Part shown: piece after piece, positions 28,601 through 34,738 of the stretch
How positions within the stretch are numbered: position 1 is the stretch's first letter
Layout: each line of letters starts with the position of its first letter
Source of the DNA: Candidatus Omnitrophota bacterium
GTDB lineage: Bacteria; Omnitrophota; Gorgyraeia; Zapsychrales; Zapsychraceae
NCBI GenBank assembly: GCA_020632495.1
Contig: JACKFL010000006.1
Span: 1,488,001 to 1,552,000, forward strand
Reading direction: 5' to 3'
Length of the DNA: 64,000 nucleotides
Position numbers and translations under genes: made by a program
Notes under the pieces: model-generated
The model's input: the letters and a program-made list of their open reading frames with translations, nothing else
What the model was told of the DNA's origin: nothing
The model's database searches: none

Positions 28601-30947
28601 GATTCAATACGTACAGGAACAGCCCCTGGTCATGCTGCCAGCCGACCGTAACGAAACGCCGGCGCTGGGCCGGCTTTTTGTAGTCGAGCATAAACCAGGG
28701 ATAGTCGGCATGTTTCTGCAGGATCAGCTGATCCTCCGCGGAACGGGAGGCCTGAACACGCGCGGCAAACTCCCGCCACGGCTGTTCACCTACTAAGCGC
28801 TTGAGTCCGCCGTTGGTCATACGTTGGGTAAATTCGTCGTCGGTTACAAAAGGATGCGTGATGGTCCCGTCCGGGGAGCGCCCTCCGACCATGGATATCA
28901 CATGTCCGCTGTGCCCGATCCATTCACGCAAGTCGAACATCGTGGGTACGCCGAACTCCGCGAGCACAACGAGCATACGCAGCAAACCGTCGGCCGGGCC
29001 GCCGATGTTCCGCAGCGACTGGTCGTCAAATGTCGCCGGCGCCATCCGGCGCGGGGCGATGTCGTTATATGTGCTGTAAATGGCGGCGTTCAGGGCCTCG
29101 GCCACATCCTGTGCCGAACCGCCGTTCCAGACCGCATCGGCATATGCATCCTCCAAATCCTTGTGGTAGACCTCGACCGTCACACTGGCCTTGCGGCCGA
29201 GCGCCTGCAGACGCGATTTGTCCCGCTGATCGTAGGTCTCCATCAGAAAACGAAAATCACGTCCGGATTCACGCGCGTAGGCGCCGACCTCCCGCATAAT
29301 GCGCAGCCACGGTTCTTCGGCGGCCGCCGATGCCGGAAACTCATGGCGCAGGTTCGTCCCCAGCAGCATGTGCGCCAGATCGACCCGTACGCCGGTGATA
29401 CCCAGGTCGATGAGATTTTTCAACGAGTTGATGTAATAATCCTGGACCGCGGGCAGATACGCGTTGAGATAGACCTGGTCCCGGTTCATGCCGCCGTTGA
29501 AGTGTTTTACCAATACCGGGTATCCGTCGTCAGCAACAAAGAGAAAATCCGTCCGGCTCAAATCAAGCAACCGCCGGTGAACCTCCTCCCGGCCGCCCTC
29601 GTCCAAGGCATCATAAGCGTCCCGTTCAGCCGGCGTCCACACCTCGCGCATACGCCGGTGCGGTGTCCAGGCCAGGATGTCGTCATCCACGGCATCCGGG
29701 GCCAACCATGGAATAAAATCAGCGAACACCTCGACACCCTGCTGCTGCGCGGCGCCGGTCAAGGCAGCCAATTCCGCGGCGGTTTTTTCCGAGGAGGGTT
29801 CTCCCGGATTCTCATCACTCGACAACGATCCGATCTTGGGATTAAAACGCTGCAGGTTCAGGATGGAAAAATTGTTTCCGTGCATATCGTACAATCGCTG
29901 GCCGCGTCCTGCGCCAGTGACATCCTGGTGTTTGGTGGCGTACCCCTCGATACGGACGATGACCCGGCCGTTATCACTTTTCAGGAAATGCGGGCCGTCG
30001 TCGGGAACCTGGTGCAACTGGCGGGAAGTCGAAGCAATTTCATAGAGACCTCCGTACAGATAGACCCGGCGGACCCCGTCCCGCGCCAGCACCGGAATGA
30101 TTTCCTGGGCGCGGTGCAGTCCGTCACGGTAATCGATCTCACCGTCCGCGTTGATCAGGGCGCCGGCATCCATCAGGGAGACGGCCACCATCAGACCGTC
30201 TACCGGGCGTACCGGCGGGCCGCTGCGAAAATCTTCCTGCGGTTCGCCGTTGGACGGCGGGGCCGCCTCTTCGACAGCGTATTGCCAGACGACACGTCTT
30301 AACTCCGCCTCGAGAATCGGCCGGCTGGTAATCCCGTCAACGGCCTTTTGGACATACGAATCCTGCAGCAAATCGGAGACGATCCGCGCGAGGATCTCAT
30401 CGTGGCCTTCCTCACCGCCGGCGGCCGCGGCGACCAGGCTGCGGAACGATTCGCGCGCATTCAATCCCAGCCCTTCGTAACGGATGACGTCATCGAGCAC
30501 GGCCAGAATAGCCGCGTCACGCTCGGGCCGCGCGACCGGATTGGCCACCGCCCGCGTTTGCTGATAAGACACCGCGCCGCGCGTCTCCTTGAGGCCGGCG
30601 CGGATGACGTACAAAAAGTCTTCGCGTTCATTCAAAAACCCGAGCAGGGCTTCATCGGCGGATGCCTGCTCCTGGGCGATACGCGCGTTAAGCACTGCCG
30701 GCAACCGGCGGACATCCACCCCGCCTGAAAAATACTTGCGGGGTACCGTGGCCCGGGTAATGGGATCGATATCCTCGCGGACCTGGTTATAGACGCCTTT
30801 TTTCAGCGCTTCGATGTACTGCTGATAGATCCGGCGGTTGGTCGCCATGTCATCCTGCGCGACACCTTCCGTCTTTCCCCGGTCGGCATACATCGCGTTA
30901 AGTATATTGTCCCGCAGATTCCGTTTGAACCACGTAGCCAGGATCAT
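19677..30947 (-). CDS. Giant GH13-GlgB-GlgA-GlgA-P-loop-GH77 fusion (main part)
   Basis: The frame runs 3,756 codons from the first ATG after an in-frame TAA, and the real gene appears to start at 31763. In full-length numbering: end of the shared N-terminal domain (PRKYFSGG, about 341); GH13 alpha-amylase-like (about 520-1105, GVRVDLAHMLL near 791); GlgB branching enzyme (about 1170-1800, with GIRVDAVSSML, AAEEST and LPLGHDETVH intact). A CBM-like linker and glycogen synthase GlgA follow (about 1938-2478), then a second linker and second GlgA (about 2585-3115). Both GlgAs have EFAPL(I/V)KVGGQ and EPSGLTQMQAMRYGA. A P-loop domain (GNYASGKS, about 3160) is next, then GH77 4-alpha-glucanotransferase (about 3332-3830: RLDHFRG, AEDLGD, YTGTHDNNT). 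The tail has GGIDLN near 3955 and GFVPVIINITP. It would build, branch and rearrange alpha-1,4-glucan. The signal peptide argues for export, which is odd for ADP-glucose-dependent synthases. Confidence 0.9.
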   Translation of the reverse strand: MILATWFKRNLRDNILNAMYADRGKTEGVAQDDMATNRRIYQQYIEALKKGVYNQVREDIDPITRATVPRKYFSGGVDVRRLPAVLNARIAQEQASADEALLGFLNEREDFLYVIRAGLKETRGAVSYQQTRAVANPVARPERDAAILAVLDDVIRYEGLGLNARESFRSLVAAAAGGEEGHDEILARIVSDLLQDSYVQKAVDGITSRPILEAELRRVVWQYAVEEAAPPSNGEPQEDFRSGPPVRPVDGLMVAVSLMDAGALINADGEIDYRDGLHRAQEIIPVLARDGVRRVYLYGGLYEIASTSRQLHQVPDDGPHFLKSDNGRVIVRIEGYATKHQDVTGAGRGQRLYDMHGNNFSILNLQRFNPKIGSLSSDENPGEPSSEKTAAELAALTGAAQQQGVEVFADFIPWLAPDAVDDDILAWTPHRRMREVWTPAERDAYDALDEGGREEVHRRLLDLSRTDFLFVADDGYPVLVKHFNGGMNRDQVYLNAYLPAVQDYYINSLKNLIDLGITGVRVDLAHMLLGTNLRHEFPASAAAEEPWLRIMREVGAYARESGRDFRFLMETYDQRDKSRLQALGRKASVTVEVYHKDLEDAYADAVWNGGSAQDVAEALNAAIYSTYNDIAPRRMAPATFDDQSLRNIGGPADGLLRMLVVLAEFGVPTMFDLREWIGHSGHVISMVGGRSPDGTITHPFVTDDEFTQRMTNGGLKRLVGEQPWREFAARVQASRSAEDQLILQKHADYPWFMLDYKKPAQRRRFVTVGWQHDQGLFLYVLNLAPQKRGSAEIWLPQNLRDEWGRETISVDFDAGQEYRLVRVRPDEIGVVAAQDVTADAAVAQDNAALSEQLARYVHDPEGLRLLIKDSQTARTKLSVRERELLGQLAHLQFNSADYEAFVEKGISHQAHEKLGAHPLQYKGRGEGVYFAVWAPNAQAVSVVGDFNQWTGSGAQLTLNRRAGIWYGYVPAAQVGDLYKFRIVDRAGRTEDKTDPYAFAGQYATGEQLHSTASRVTDLSYGWSDTDWMEARRRNQSLDAPLNIYEMHMGSWKKKLENGSWRWMTYRELAEELIPYLRSKKYTHVELMPPTEHHYLPSWGYQVGSYFAPTARYGSPQDFKYLVDQLHQAGFGVFMDWVPAHFPKDGNGLANFDGTELYAHANPMQGEHPDWGTKIFNYGRHEVRSFLLSNAMFWLEEYHIDGIRVDAVSSMLYLDFGRRDGEWIPNVHGGRENLEAIAFLREFNRMVHGEHPGVITAAEESTAWEGVTAAVETGGLGFDYKWSLGWMHDILRYLKTPIGERESEHHLLTMYPQYAFSENFILPLGHDETVHLKRSLLGKMAGTPQQAFANLRLLFGYMAAMPGKQLLFMGGDIGQPTEWNPDEQVSWDLTEDPSHRGIEAAVQRLNGLVRSEKSLHELDVDPRGFEWIDFNDARQNVVSFMRRGMDPNEAVMVVFNFGDKQLTDYQLGAPWAGEWQQIFSSDAQEFGGQNRGIVDHVTAEGQAAHNRPASVSLDIPPLTMMMFKGVRPEKVEYAAVPHSGFTTRADLRAAADVAFRDPRGGYVESHSQAVTEGDTLTLRAVANRPDFDGTRKVYLFSNRNITGKWQREIKPARFVENREGRAVYEFDVKAMRNFEYTFVFVNEDGTEEWADLPFGNHFVEVNKSFEGNVAYVGMEFAPLIKVGGQADVMYELPKALAEAGNNVSVIIPHFKARDYRLQEHGFKPVEGFDVTIPFGYRQDVRLTAQHAVIDGIDVYILDAHADALFARTYENEWVQFYDSVLLSRGALELLRALGKEVDVVNSADHHTALVPLYMRTLYKDYYANAGSVFTIHNVDYKGQYQMDWYQETGLPNDEDIRRLVIRGGGLNLMGVPPAVIHHLGAEGNYINTVSRTYAEEIRAANLEVERALRDTGHRFDGILNGLDFGNWDPDTDRNLAKNYSVAETDEEIAAARLANKRELQEILAPSGDKSKIGMKDPANVHGHLTPGSDRLLVGVVSRMVDQKQIDILADMLEEMYAGKRERLDIDVLINGTGDRWLEDRLKQIASDARKHNINMSVVFVNEYVQVLTQKMMSGVDVLVIPSDFEPSGLTQMQAMRYGAVPIVRLTGGLADTVFEGGDDWNGFVFEGIKRARNYPEEDARRRGINVDGLYKAVGRAQEQYAGHPQRWREIVRRGMLAENGWKRSLGDYMNVYAWLSDEMHRNIRGGTILSGDIVAKDKGAIKLRVESHSMDKANERTVYLRSTRGITGEWVTEPVPARYAETVDGHDIYEVEVEARRSFEYTFVFEYANGEQVELDLPDGPPRVVVKSEFEGAVAFVGMEFAPLVKVGGQGDVIYELPRSLVNSGQDVTVIVPKYKFLADRYAALNPEPVDNWYLTVPFHGRDPVTLHAEVVRIDGIRVVLLDADSEDLFFRPYQGQDKEFYESILLSRGAVDVLKHFKQAGEQIDVVNAADHHTGLVPLLMRTEYAEDFKRTGSVFTVHNVGYQGTYPADRFRELGLPKEYREMVEHGRQLNFLAIPPSVINRIDPRGNYINTVSPSYANETRGVVFGITEDEMKVHRNRYGGILNGLDFAAWDPATDPHIKANYAIRNGIDSVLAARRINKQDLLDILSADGDVSKIGLANRNPVHGHLDPKSDRLLFGVVSRLVEQKQIDIIADIVDDMISGRRERMPVDFLINGTGEPEIERRLAELARRAERAGLDMSFVFVNAYLQVLTQKMMAGVDALLIPSNYEPSGLTQMQAMRYGAIPIVRKTGGLGDTVSELGDNWVGFVFDGVPRRPGNPDIDAGRRRQNAQELYEAMNRAYGEFAFQDGRWPEIVEKAMKADNDWSRSLGDYLNVYSWLQEELRSKADPGFARLAKTLSDRYGAYIARSPRPERPFVLVLKGNYASGKSMVRRALIRELSRIGLTVAYEHDQPDAGTDEETPTMAEAVERHREAQILVYEVEQEFPDDAEDIDMYVRLSSDLAVVQKRIKAEMNLWSALSERVFRSFDVPEVEGLRTDADIKLNDDLTDEEFENFIREGLDEMSFTRAPDTRERTANARLLHADREAADPAAVRKEIRKKRPSKKSGILLHVSSLDSPYGIGDFGTPARRFVDFLAKAGQNVWQVLPLNTTEEEFGFSPYSAVSSFALDPLYISPERMIDDGLITPEEAAAQQIPNTGEVNYAMALQRKKVLVDFAYARLPEKHALGRQFKAFKEDAAEWLTDYVLFTSIHRDQGPVSWNEWPVGLRDRQPAALAAYKAEHAEELDRLAFEQFLLFEQWGELRSYAARKGVSVIGDLPLYSSFDSADVWANPQMYDLDADKTPRTVSGAPPDMFNAKGQRWGHPTFRWSVMRRDGYRWWRNRLAHNLDLFDQIRLDHFRGLVAYWEIPAGDDDARSGRWQPAADDAFFQMISEEFGVDRFIAEDLGDISEEVRDVLRRHDFRTMKVLQFGFNGELRDNPYHPRNHVRRSVVYTGTHDNNTLLGWFATEMDEGMRHNIQRHLTKPVTEENVNWEFIQMAMESPADTAIVPMQDVLQLGAEARMNYPGSVENNWKWRLPGSQFDESVIRTLSDMKGRFRPKEMALYEKYGVTRPEVLIAMSALKEKNNLLMARRLQQMAYRDLIREGEFTGFTATTYTDDNGDEYIMVSSVDARGEPLDLHQRVANLIFAVGALAPFHMPLSANLERAQNYLDEALLGEEVGGIDLNPDQLRWNVRGTAPAVGPGVPSFVYPVPADIHGFVPVIINITPLQTTPLFFGSVPAGPAFETSYLRESSR

Positions 30948-31001
30948 CGCGCGGTATATCTGTCGTAATTTGGCAAACGTTGCCCCGTGGTTGATTTCCT
31001 C

Positions 31002-31004
31002 TTA
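31002..31004 (-). other. In-frame TAA interrupting the giant gene
   Basis: Minus-strand codons read ...ACC GTC TAA GAG GAA ATC AAC. Both paralogues have GAA/GAG-type Glu at this place. There is no frame change, and the following 18 codons up to the next ATG are homologous to the paralogues. The rest of the gene is intact for more than 3,750 codons. Confidence 0.85.
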
Positions 31005-31763
31005 GACGGTCGGCAGGATCAGCTCCCGGATCAATCCGGCCGTGTCATCCGGCAGACGGACTGACTCCTCGTGGGAAACCTCACGGCCGGGGAGTTGCCG
31101 GTAGTCCTGTTCTAGCATGACCTTCAGATGAGTCCCGGTGACGTAGACGCTGTTATCGCGGACAACCACGTCGGCCCGTTCCGGTACGATCCAGATCCGG
31201 TTGAGCGTTTCCATCGGAACCCCGCGTTCCCCGGCAGCCGAACTCAGCAGGCGCTCCCAATAGCGGGCGCCGGTTGCCTCCTCCGGTGACAGCAATGAGG
31301 CGGCCAACTGCTTTAACAGATAGTCCTGGGCCAGAAGGTCCCGGCCCATAACTGTCGTGGAGAGCCCGGGGGCGACGATCCGGTCGCTTTCCGCGGGCGA
31401 AAGATTGACCCACAGTTCGTCTTCGGGAACGGTCACCGCGGTCAGAAAATATTTAATCAAGGATGTCGCCGCCTGGTCGAGTTCCCCGGCCGTCAGCCGG
31501 CTGTCACCGACATCCACGATAAAATCGAACATCAGCGGATTCTGAGGATCCAGCGTGAGACCGGTCAGGACAGGCGGATGAAACGGATCGGATTGGAGAA
31601 CGAGCGATCCCGGAGCAGGCAGCCCGACACCGGATTCCGTCTTGGCCGCGGCCGGTGGAACCACCCCGGTCACCACCAGACTAAACGCCACCCCCAGACT
31701 GAACAGCCTGCGGACAAGGCCGGCTACCGAACGATTGTAATTCTTATAAGGCATTGATTTCAT
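31002..31763 (-). CDS. N-terminal part of the giant glucan-enzyme gene, ended by TAA
   Basis: The frame is open from 31835. I prefer the ATG at 31763 (MKSMPYKNYNRS) because a basic-then-hydrophobic signal peptide follows (FSLGVAFSLVVTGVV...AAAK) and the earlier segment would precede it awkwardly. No start has a strong ribosome site. The 253 residues are the first three-quarters of the N-terminal domain shared with the other two giants: VNLSPAESDRIV, LLAQDYLLKQLAASLL, LNRIWIVPE and HLKVMLEQDY. The frame stops at TAA (31002-31004), exactly where the paralogues have Glu in PEIEKEVNNG and PELEMEINQG. It then continues in the same frame with EEINHGATFAKLRQIY. The break is therefore one G-to-T change, or a sequencing or assembly error, inside one gene. 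Confidence 0.8.
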   Translation of the reverse strand: MKSMPYKNYNRSVAGLVRRLFSLGVAFSLVVTGVVPPAAAKTESGVGLPAPGSLVLQSDPFHPPVLTGLTLDPQNPLMFDFIVDVGDSRLTAGELDQAATSLIKYFLTAVTVPEDELWVNLSPAESDRIVAPGLSTTVMGRDLLAQDYLLKQLAASLLSPEEATGARYWERLLSSAAGERGVPMETLNRIWIVPERADVVVRDNSVYVTGTHLKVMLEQDYRQLPGREVSHEESVRLPDDTAGLIRELILPTV

Positions 31764-31843
31764 GTTACTTAAGAGATTGCAGCGCAGCGAATTCCGACGG
31801 GTTTCCAAATGCACGAATACCCGGATCAGAGACACATCAGCGA

Positions 31844-31886
31844 TGCTGACTAAAGTTGCAGATACTGTTGTAGGATTGGGGAATGA
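31844..31886 (-). promoter_or_regulatory. Shared bipartite leader element, copy 2
   Basis: TGCTGACTAAAGTTG (31844-31858) and GATTGGGGAATGA (31874-31886) are 15 nt apart. They match the two blocks at 13669-13709 base for base, with only the spacer different. The element sits in the ~160-nt leader of the giant gene. Confidence 0.6.
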
Positions 31887-31907
31887 ATTACCGGAAAGGT
31901 AATACTA

Positions 31908-31922
31908 CCTAAGCTGCTTAGG
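31908..31922. promoter_or_regulatory. Perfect 15-bp palindrome near the giant-gene start site
   Basis: CCTAAGC-T-GCTTAGG on the plus strand is a perfect inverted repeat with a one-base centre. It lies 8 bp downstream of the predicted -10 box (31931-31936), so it covers the likely transcription start. That place suits a repressor operator. No matching palindrome was seen at the phosphorylase-like promoter. Confidence 0.5.
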
Positions 31923-31930
31923 TTAAAATC

Positions 31931-31958
31931 AGTATAACATAATAGTCTTATTACACAA
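31931..31958 (-). promoter_or_regulatory. Promoter of the giant glucan-enzyme gene
   Basis: Reading leftward, TTGTGT (31953-31958) and TATACT (31931-31936) are 16 bp apart, within an AT-rich stretch. Spacing and -10 are the same as at 13751-13778. The leader to the start codon would be about 160 nt. Confidence 0.5.
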
Positions 31959-32005
31959 CTAAAATTACGTTATCTCAGTATAATTTCGGATACGGACCGC
32001 AGCGT

Positions 32006-32713
32006 TCAGGCGGGGTCCCTTTTGATGAGAATAAGGTACAGCGCGGCGGCAACCCCGGAAGCCCCCAGCAGCATGCACATGACCATCATCTGGTAGCGCA
32101 CCGCAAGCAACGGGGACACGCCGGAGAGGATTTGACCGGTCATCATCCCCGGGATGGAGACCAGCCCGACAGCAAAAAAGCTGTTTAACAACGGAATCAG
32201 CGCGGCCTGGTAGGCCACGGACCGCGCCTCCGGATGCGTCTTCCCCGCCCCGGCCTCGGCCTGGTACCGCTCCGCGCATAAACTCACGCAGTTCATGGCA
32301 CTGGCAAAGATCATCCCTGCCAGCGGGATCAGATATCGCGGCATGTACCACGGATCGAGCCGCACGACTCCGAAGATGACCAGTGCCAGCACCGGCATCC
32401 CGCCGCCGCAAATGGCAACCAAAGCTTTACCGAACAAACGGCGGCGCAGTTTCTTCAATGGCCGCAGGGCGATCCAGCTGGAGACAAGCAGCATCATTAT
32501 CAGCACTCCCGTCGCCACCGCCGGTGATTCCTGACGAAAAAGGAACAGCAAAACATAACCGACCAACAACAGCTGACTCACCATCCGTCCGCTGGCGTAA
32601 CATAAGGTCCGCACCGGCAGCGCCCAATAGCCGTAAATACCCATGACAACCAGCACGGGAATAAATATAATGAGAAGGTTTGCTAAAGGAATAAAGGTTG
32701 CCGAGTCGCTCAT
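32006..32713 (-). CDS. fetB: FetB/YbbM-type ABC permease (UPF0014)
   Basis: The ATG at 32713 (MSDSATFIPL) is chosen because it is preceded by a GGGGGG-containing ribosome site and gives the family length of ~235 aa; the frame is open further upstream. It has about seven membrane segments and the family signatures YLIPLAGMIFASAMN and SIPGMMTGQILSGVSPLLAVRYQMM. In E. coli FetB works with ATPase FetA in iron export. No FetA-like ATPase is beside it here; it is divergent from the HupE/UreJ gene. Confidence 0.88.
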   Translation of the reverse strand: MSDSATFIPLANLLIIFIPVLVVMGIYGYWALPVRTLCYASGRMVSQLLLVGYVLLFLFRQESPAVATGVLIMMLLVSSWIALRPLKKLRRRLFGKALVAICGGGMPVLALVIFGVVRLDPWYMPRYLIPLAGMIFASAMNCVSLCAERYQAEAGAGKTHPEARSVAYQAALIPLLNSFFAVGLVSIPGMMTGQILSGVSPLLAVRYQMMVMCMLLGASGVAAALYLILIKRDPA

Positions 32714-32788
32714 GGAGATGTCCCCCCGTTCTTGCTTTTTCGCGGGCCACCGCCGCACAGCAACAATACTATCAGAGGATTCCATATT

Positions 32789-33907
32789 ATGGCAAAACGT
32801 ATTCGCAAATTGCTCATCGGACTGTCAATCTCCGTCGCCGTTGTTGCCTTGTTGCCGGCTTGGGCCCGCGCGCACAGCCCGGGCAACAGCCTGCTCGAGC
32901 TGGATCGCAGCGGCGACCGTGTTACGGGAACATTGACAATCTACTACGGGGATCTTCCGTTAATCGTCGACGGCCTCCCGTTCCAGGTCCCGGATACAAG
33001 CGGCGGTTCCTGGTCCGGGTACGAAACGTTGATTCTGTCTTTCTTGAATGAACACCTAAACTTCTTTGCCGGTGAGAGTCCGCTGCGGAGCCGCACCCGG
33101 TTCGGTCCGATTACGCAAATAGACTCACAGGCCAATATGATCATACCTATTGTGATTCACCCGCTCCCGGAGCGAATCACAACACTGTCCGTCGAGCAAA
33201 CGGGATTCTATCGGACCAACCCGCAGTATTCGACGCTTTTCAAATTCAAAGACGGCCGACAAGTCCGTTCGATGGTGCTGAGCCGTAATCATTCGCGGAC
33301 TAAGGTCTTCGTGGATCCGCTCGTGGAGGCACGGTCATTTCTCACGCACGGTTTTGCGCATATTCTGGCCGGGATCGATCATATTCTCTTTATCATGCTG
33401 CTCATTTTCAGCCCGTTCCTCCTGGGAAAGGCCAGCATCACCGATAACTGGCGGCAACCGGCATGGGAGCTGGTGAAGCTGGCTACCGCCTTTACCGTGG
33501 CACATTCCCTGACCCTGGCGCTGGCGATTGTGAAGGCATTTGTCCTTCCCTCGGCACTGGTCGAGGGGATGATCATGTTTTCGCTGATCTTTGTCGGGAT
33601 CCATAACCTGCTTCGTCTGAATATCCGCCGGGAGTGGCTGATTGTCTTCACCTTCGGACTTTTCCATGGCTATGGTTTTTCCGGAGCGTTGCAAAACCTG
33701 GGCCTGAGCAAAGGACACCTGCTGATTCCGCTGACGAGTTTCAATCTCGGAGTCGAACTCGGACAACTGCTGGTGATCGCCTTGGTCTTCCCGCCGCTAT
33801 ACTTAGCCACCCGACGCTGGCAGTACTCGGTGAGAGCGCTGCGCTACGCCACCGCGGCGATCACACTCACCGCATGCTGGTGGCTCATTAAAATTGTTAC
33901 AGCTTAG
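32789..33907 (+). CDS. HupE/UreJ family membrane protein
   Basis: The ATG at 32789 (MAKRIRKLL) has AGAGGA ten bases upstream and is followed by a signal peptide ending ...WARAHS, so the longer frame from 32732 is rejected. The ~372-aa protein has an extracytoplasmic N-terminal half. It then has about six membrane segments carrying the conserved histidines of the HupE/UreJ_2 family: GFAHILAGIDHILFI, FTVAHSLTLAL and FGLFHGYGFSG. Some relatives move nickel or cobalt; the substrate here is unknown. No hydrogenase or urease genes are in the window. Confidence 0.88.
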   Translation: MAKRIRKLLIGLSISVAVVALLPAWARAHSPGNSLLELDRSGDRVTGTLTIYYGDLPLIVDGLPFQVPDTSGGSWSGYETLILSFLNEHLNFFAGESPLRSRTRFGPITQIDSQANMIIPIVIHPLPERITTLSVEQTGFYRTNPQYSTLFKFKDGRQVRSMVLSRNHSRTKVFVDPLVEARSFLTHGFAHILAGIDHILFIMLLIFSPFLLGKASITDNWRQPAWELVKLATAFTVAHSLTLALAIVKAFVLPSALVEGMIMFSLIFVGIHNLLRLNIRREWLIVFTFGLFHGYGFSGALQNLGLSKGHLLIPLTSFNLGVELGQLLVIALVFPPLYLATRRWQYSVRALRYATAAITLTACWWLIKIVTA

Positions 33908-33961
33908 ATATCCAGGCCTGGAGGTCATGGATCAGGTGGAGGTCGCATTGGAAGGGATGGC

Positions 33962-34636
33962 CTACAGAAACGTCAGTTCACTGAACTGATCGAGCATCCA
34001 GCCGGTCAGGGAGTAGCGTTTCTTGCGGCATAAGAGGACTTCATGTTCGATCTCGTCGCTGCGAAAGATCACCAGCCTCCCTGCCAGGGGAGCAATGTCG
34101 AAGGGGATCTCCTGACCGTCGCTATTGCGCAGATACAGCCGGAGCAATCCGCCGTCGGGCAGCTGCCAGCCGGTATTCAGATAGCATAAAAAAGTCAGCC
34201 GGCGGTGATCGCTGAATTCAAATTGATCGAGATGACGGTGATAGTAGGCGTTCTCGCCGTAGATGGCATAATGCATCTCGAAATCCTTTAAGCCGAGAAA
34301 ACACAAGCGGTTGAGCTGGCGGATAATCTCACCGATCTGCTGACAGAATTTCCGCGTCGGCGCGACGGCCTCTTTGGGATCGACCCACAGGATATAGTCC
34401 TTGCGAATTTCGCGGTTGACTTGAAATTTATGCGCGGCTCCGATCCCCGCCGCCTTGAACCGGCCGTCTTCAAACTGGTCATTCATATGCGCCCGGATGC
34501 CGGCCACGGCCGAGGGTTGAAGAAAGTTATCCACGATACAGTATCCCTGCTCGCTGAGCCCCTTCGCTAACCTTTCGCCGATGCTTTCCACGTTTTTGTC
34601 GTCCCACTGGATATCCTGATTGTTGACCGTAATCAT
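33962..34636 (-). CDS. 2-oxoglutarate/Fe(II)-dependent oxygenase (prolyl hydroxylase-like)
   Basis: The ATG at 34636 is preferred: AAGGAC lies upstream, and the nine extra residues of the longer frame lack a ribosome site. At 224 aa it fits the 2OG-Fe(II) oxygenase superfamily. The iron ligands are HxD in YYHRHLDQF (about residue 135) and the distal His in SDEIEHEVL, with the 2OG-binding Arg in KKRYSLTGW. It would hydroxylate a protein or small molecule in the cytoplasm. It is convergent with the HupE/UreJ gene. Confidence 0.9.
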   Translation of the reverse strand: MITVNNQDIQWDDKNVESIGERLAKGLSEQGYCIVDNFLQPSAVAGIRAHMNDQFEDGRFKAAGIGAAHKFQVNREIRKDYILWVDPKEAVAPTRKFCQQIGEIIRQLNRLCFLGLKDFEMHYAIYGENAYYHRHLDQFEFSDHRRLTFLCYLNTGWQLPDGGLLRLYLRNSDGQEIPFDIAPLAGRLVIFRSDEIEHEVLLCRKKRYSLTGWMLDQFSELTFL

Positions 34637-34662
34637 TGATTTCGTCCTTTTAAGGGTCCACA

Positions 34663-34690
34663 AAAAGACCCCGGAGGCAGCTCCGGGGTG
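34663..34690 (-). terminator. Rho-independent terminator after the phosphodiester glycosidase gene
   Basis: ACCCCGGAG (34669-34677), a four-base loop and CTCCGGGGT (34682-34690) form a perfect 9-bp stem. Read leftward it is followed by TCTTTTTG. It lies about 50 bp beyond the stop at 34739 and just ahead of the oxygenase gene. Confidence 0.85.
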
Positions 34691-34738
34691 CGATTTAATG
34701 TAGTCTCATTATGCATCTTTGGCAAGCGGGATTTTCAG

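Noticed and set aside
28824..30302. Plus-strand open frame (492 codons) opposite the GH13 region
   Set aside because: Antisense shadow of the giant gene; composition is that of a mirror frame and no motif is recognisable.
31965..32411. Minus-strand frame overlapping the FetB-like gene
   Set aside because: It overlaps the conserved UPF0014 frame entirely and has no membrane pattern.
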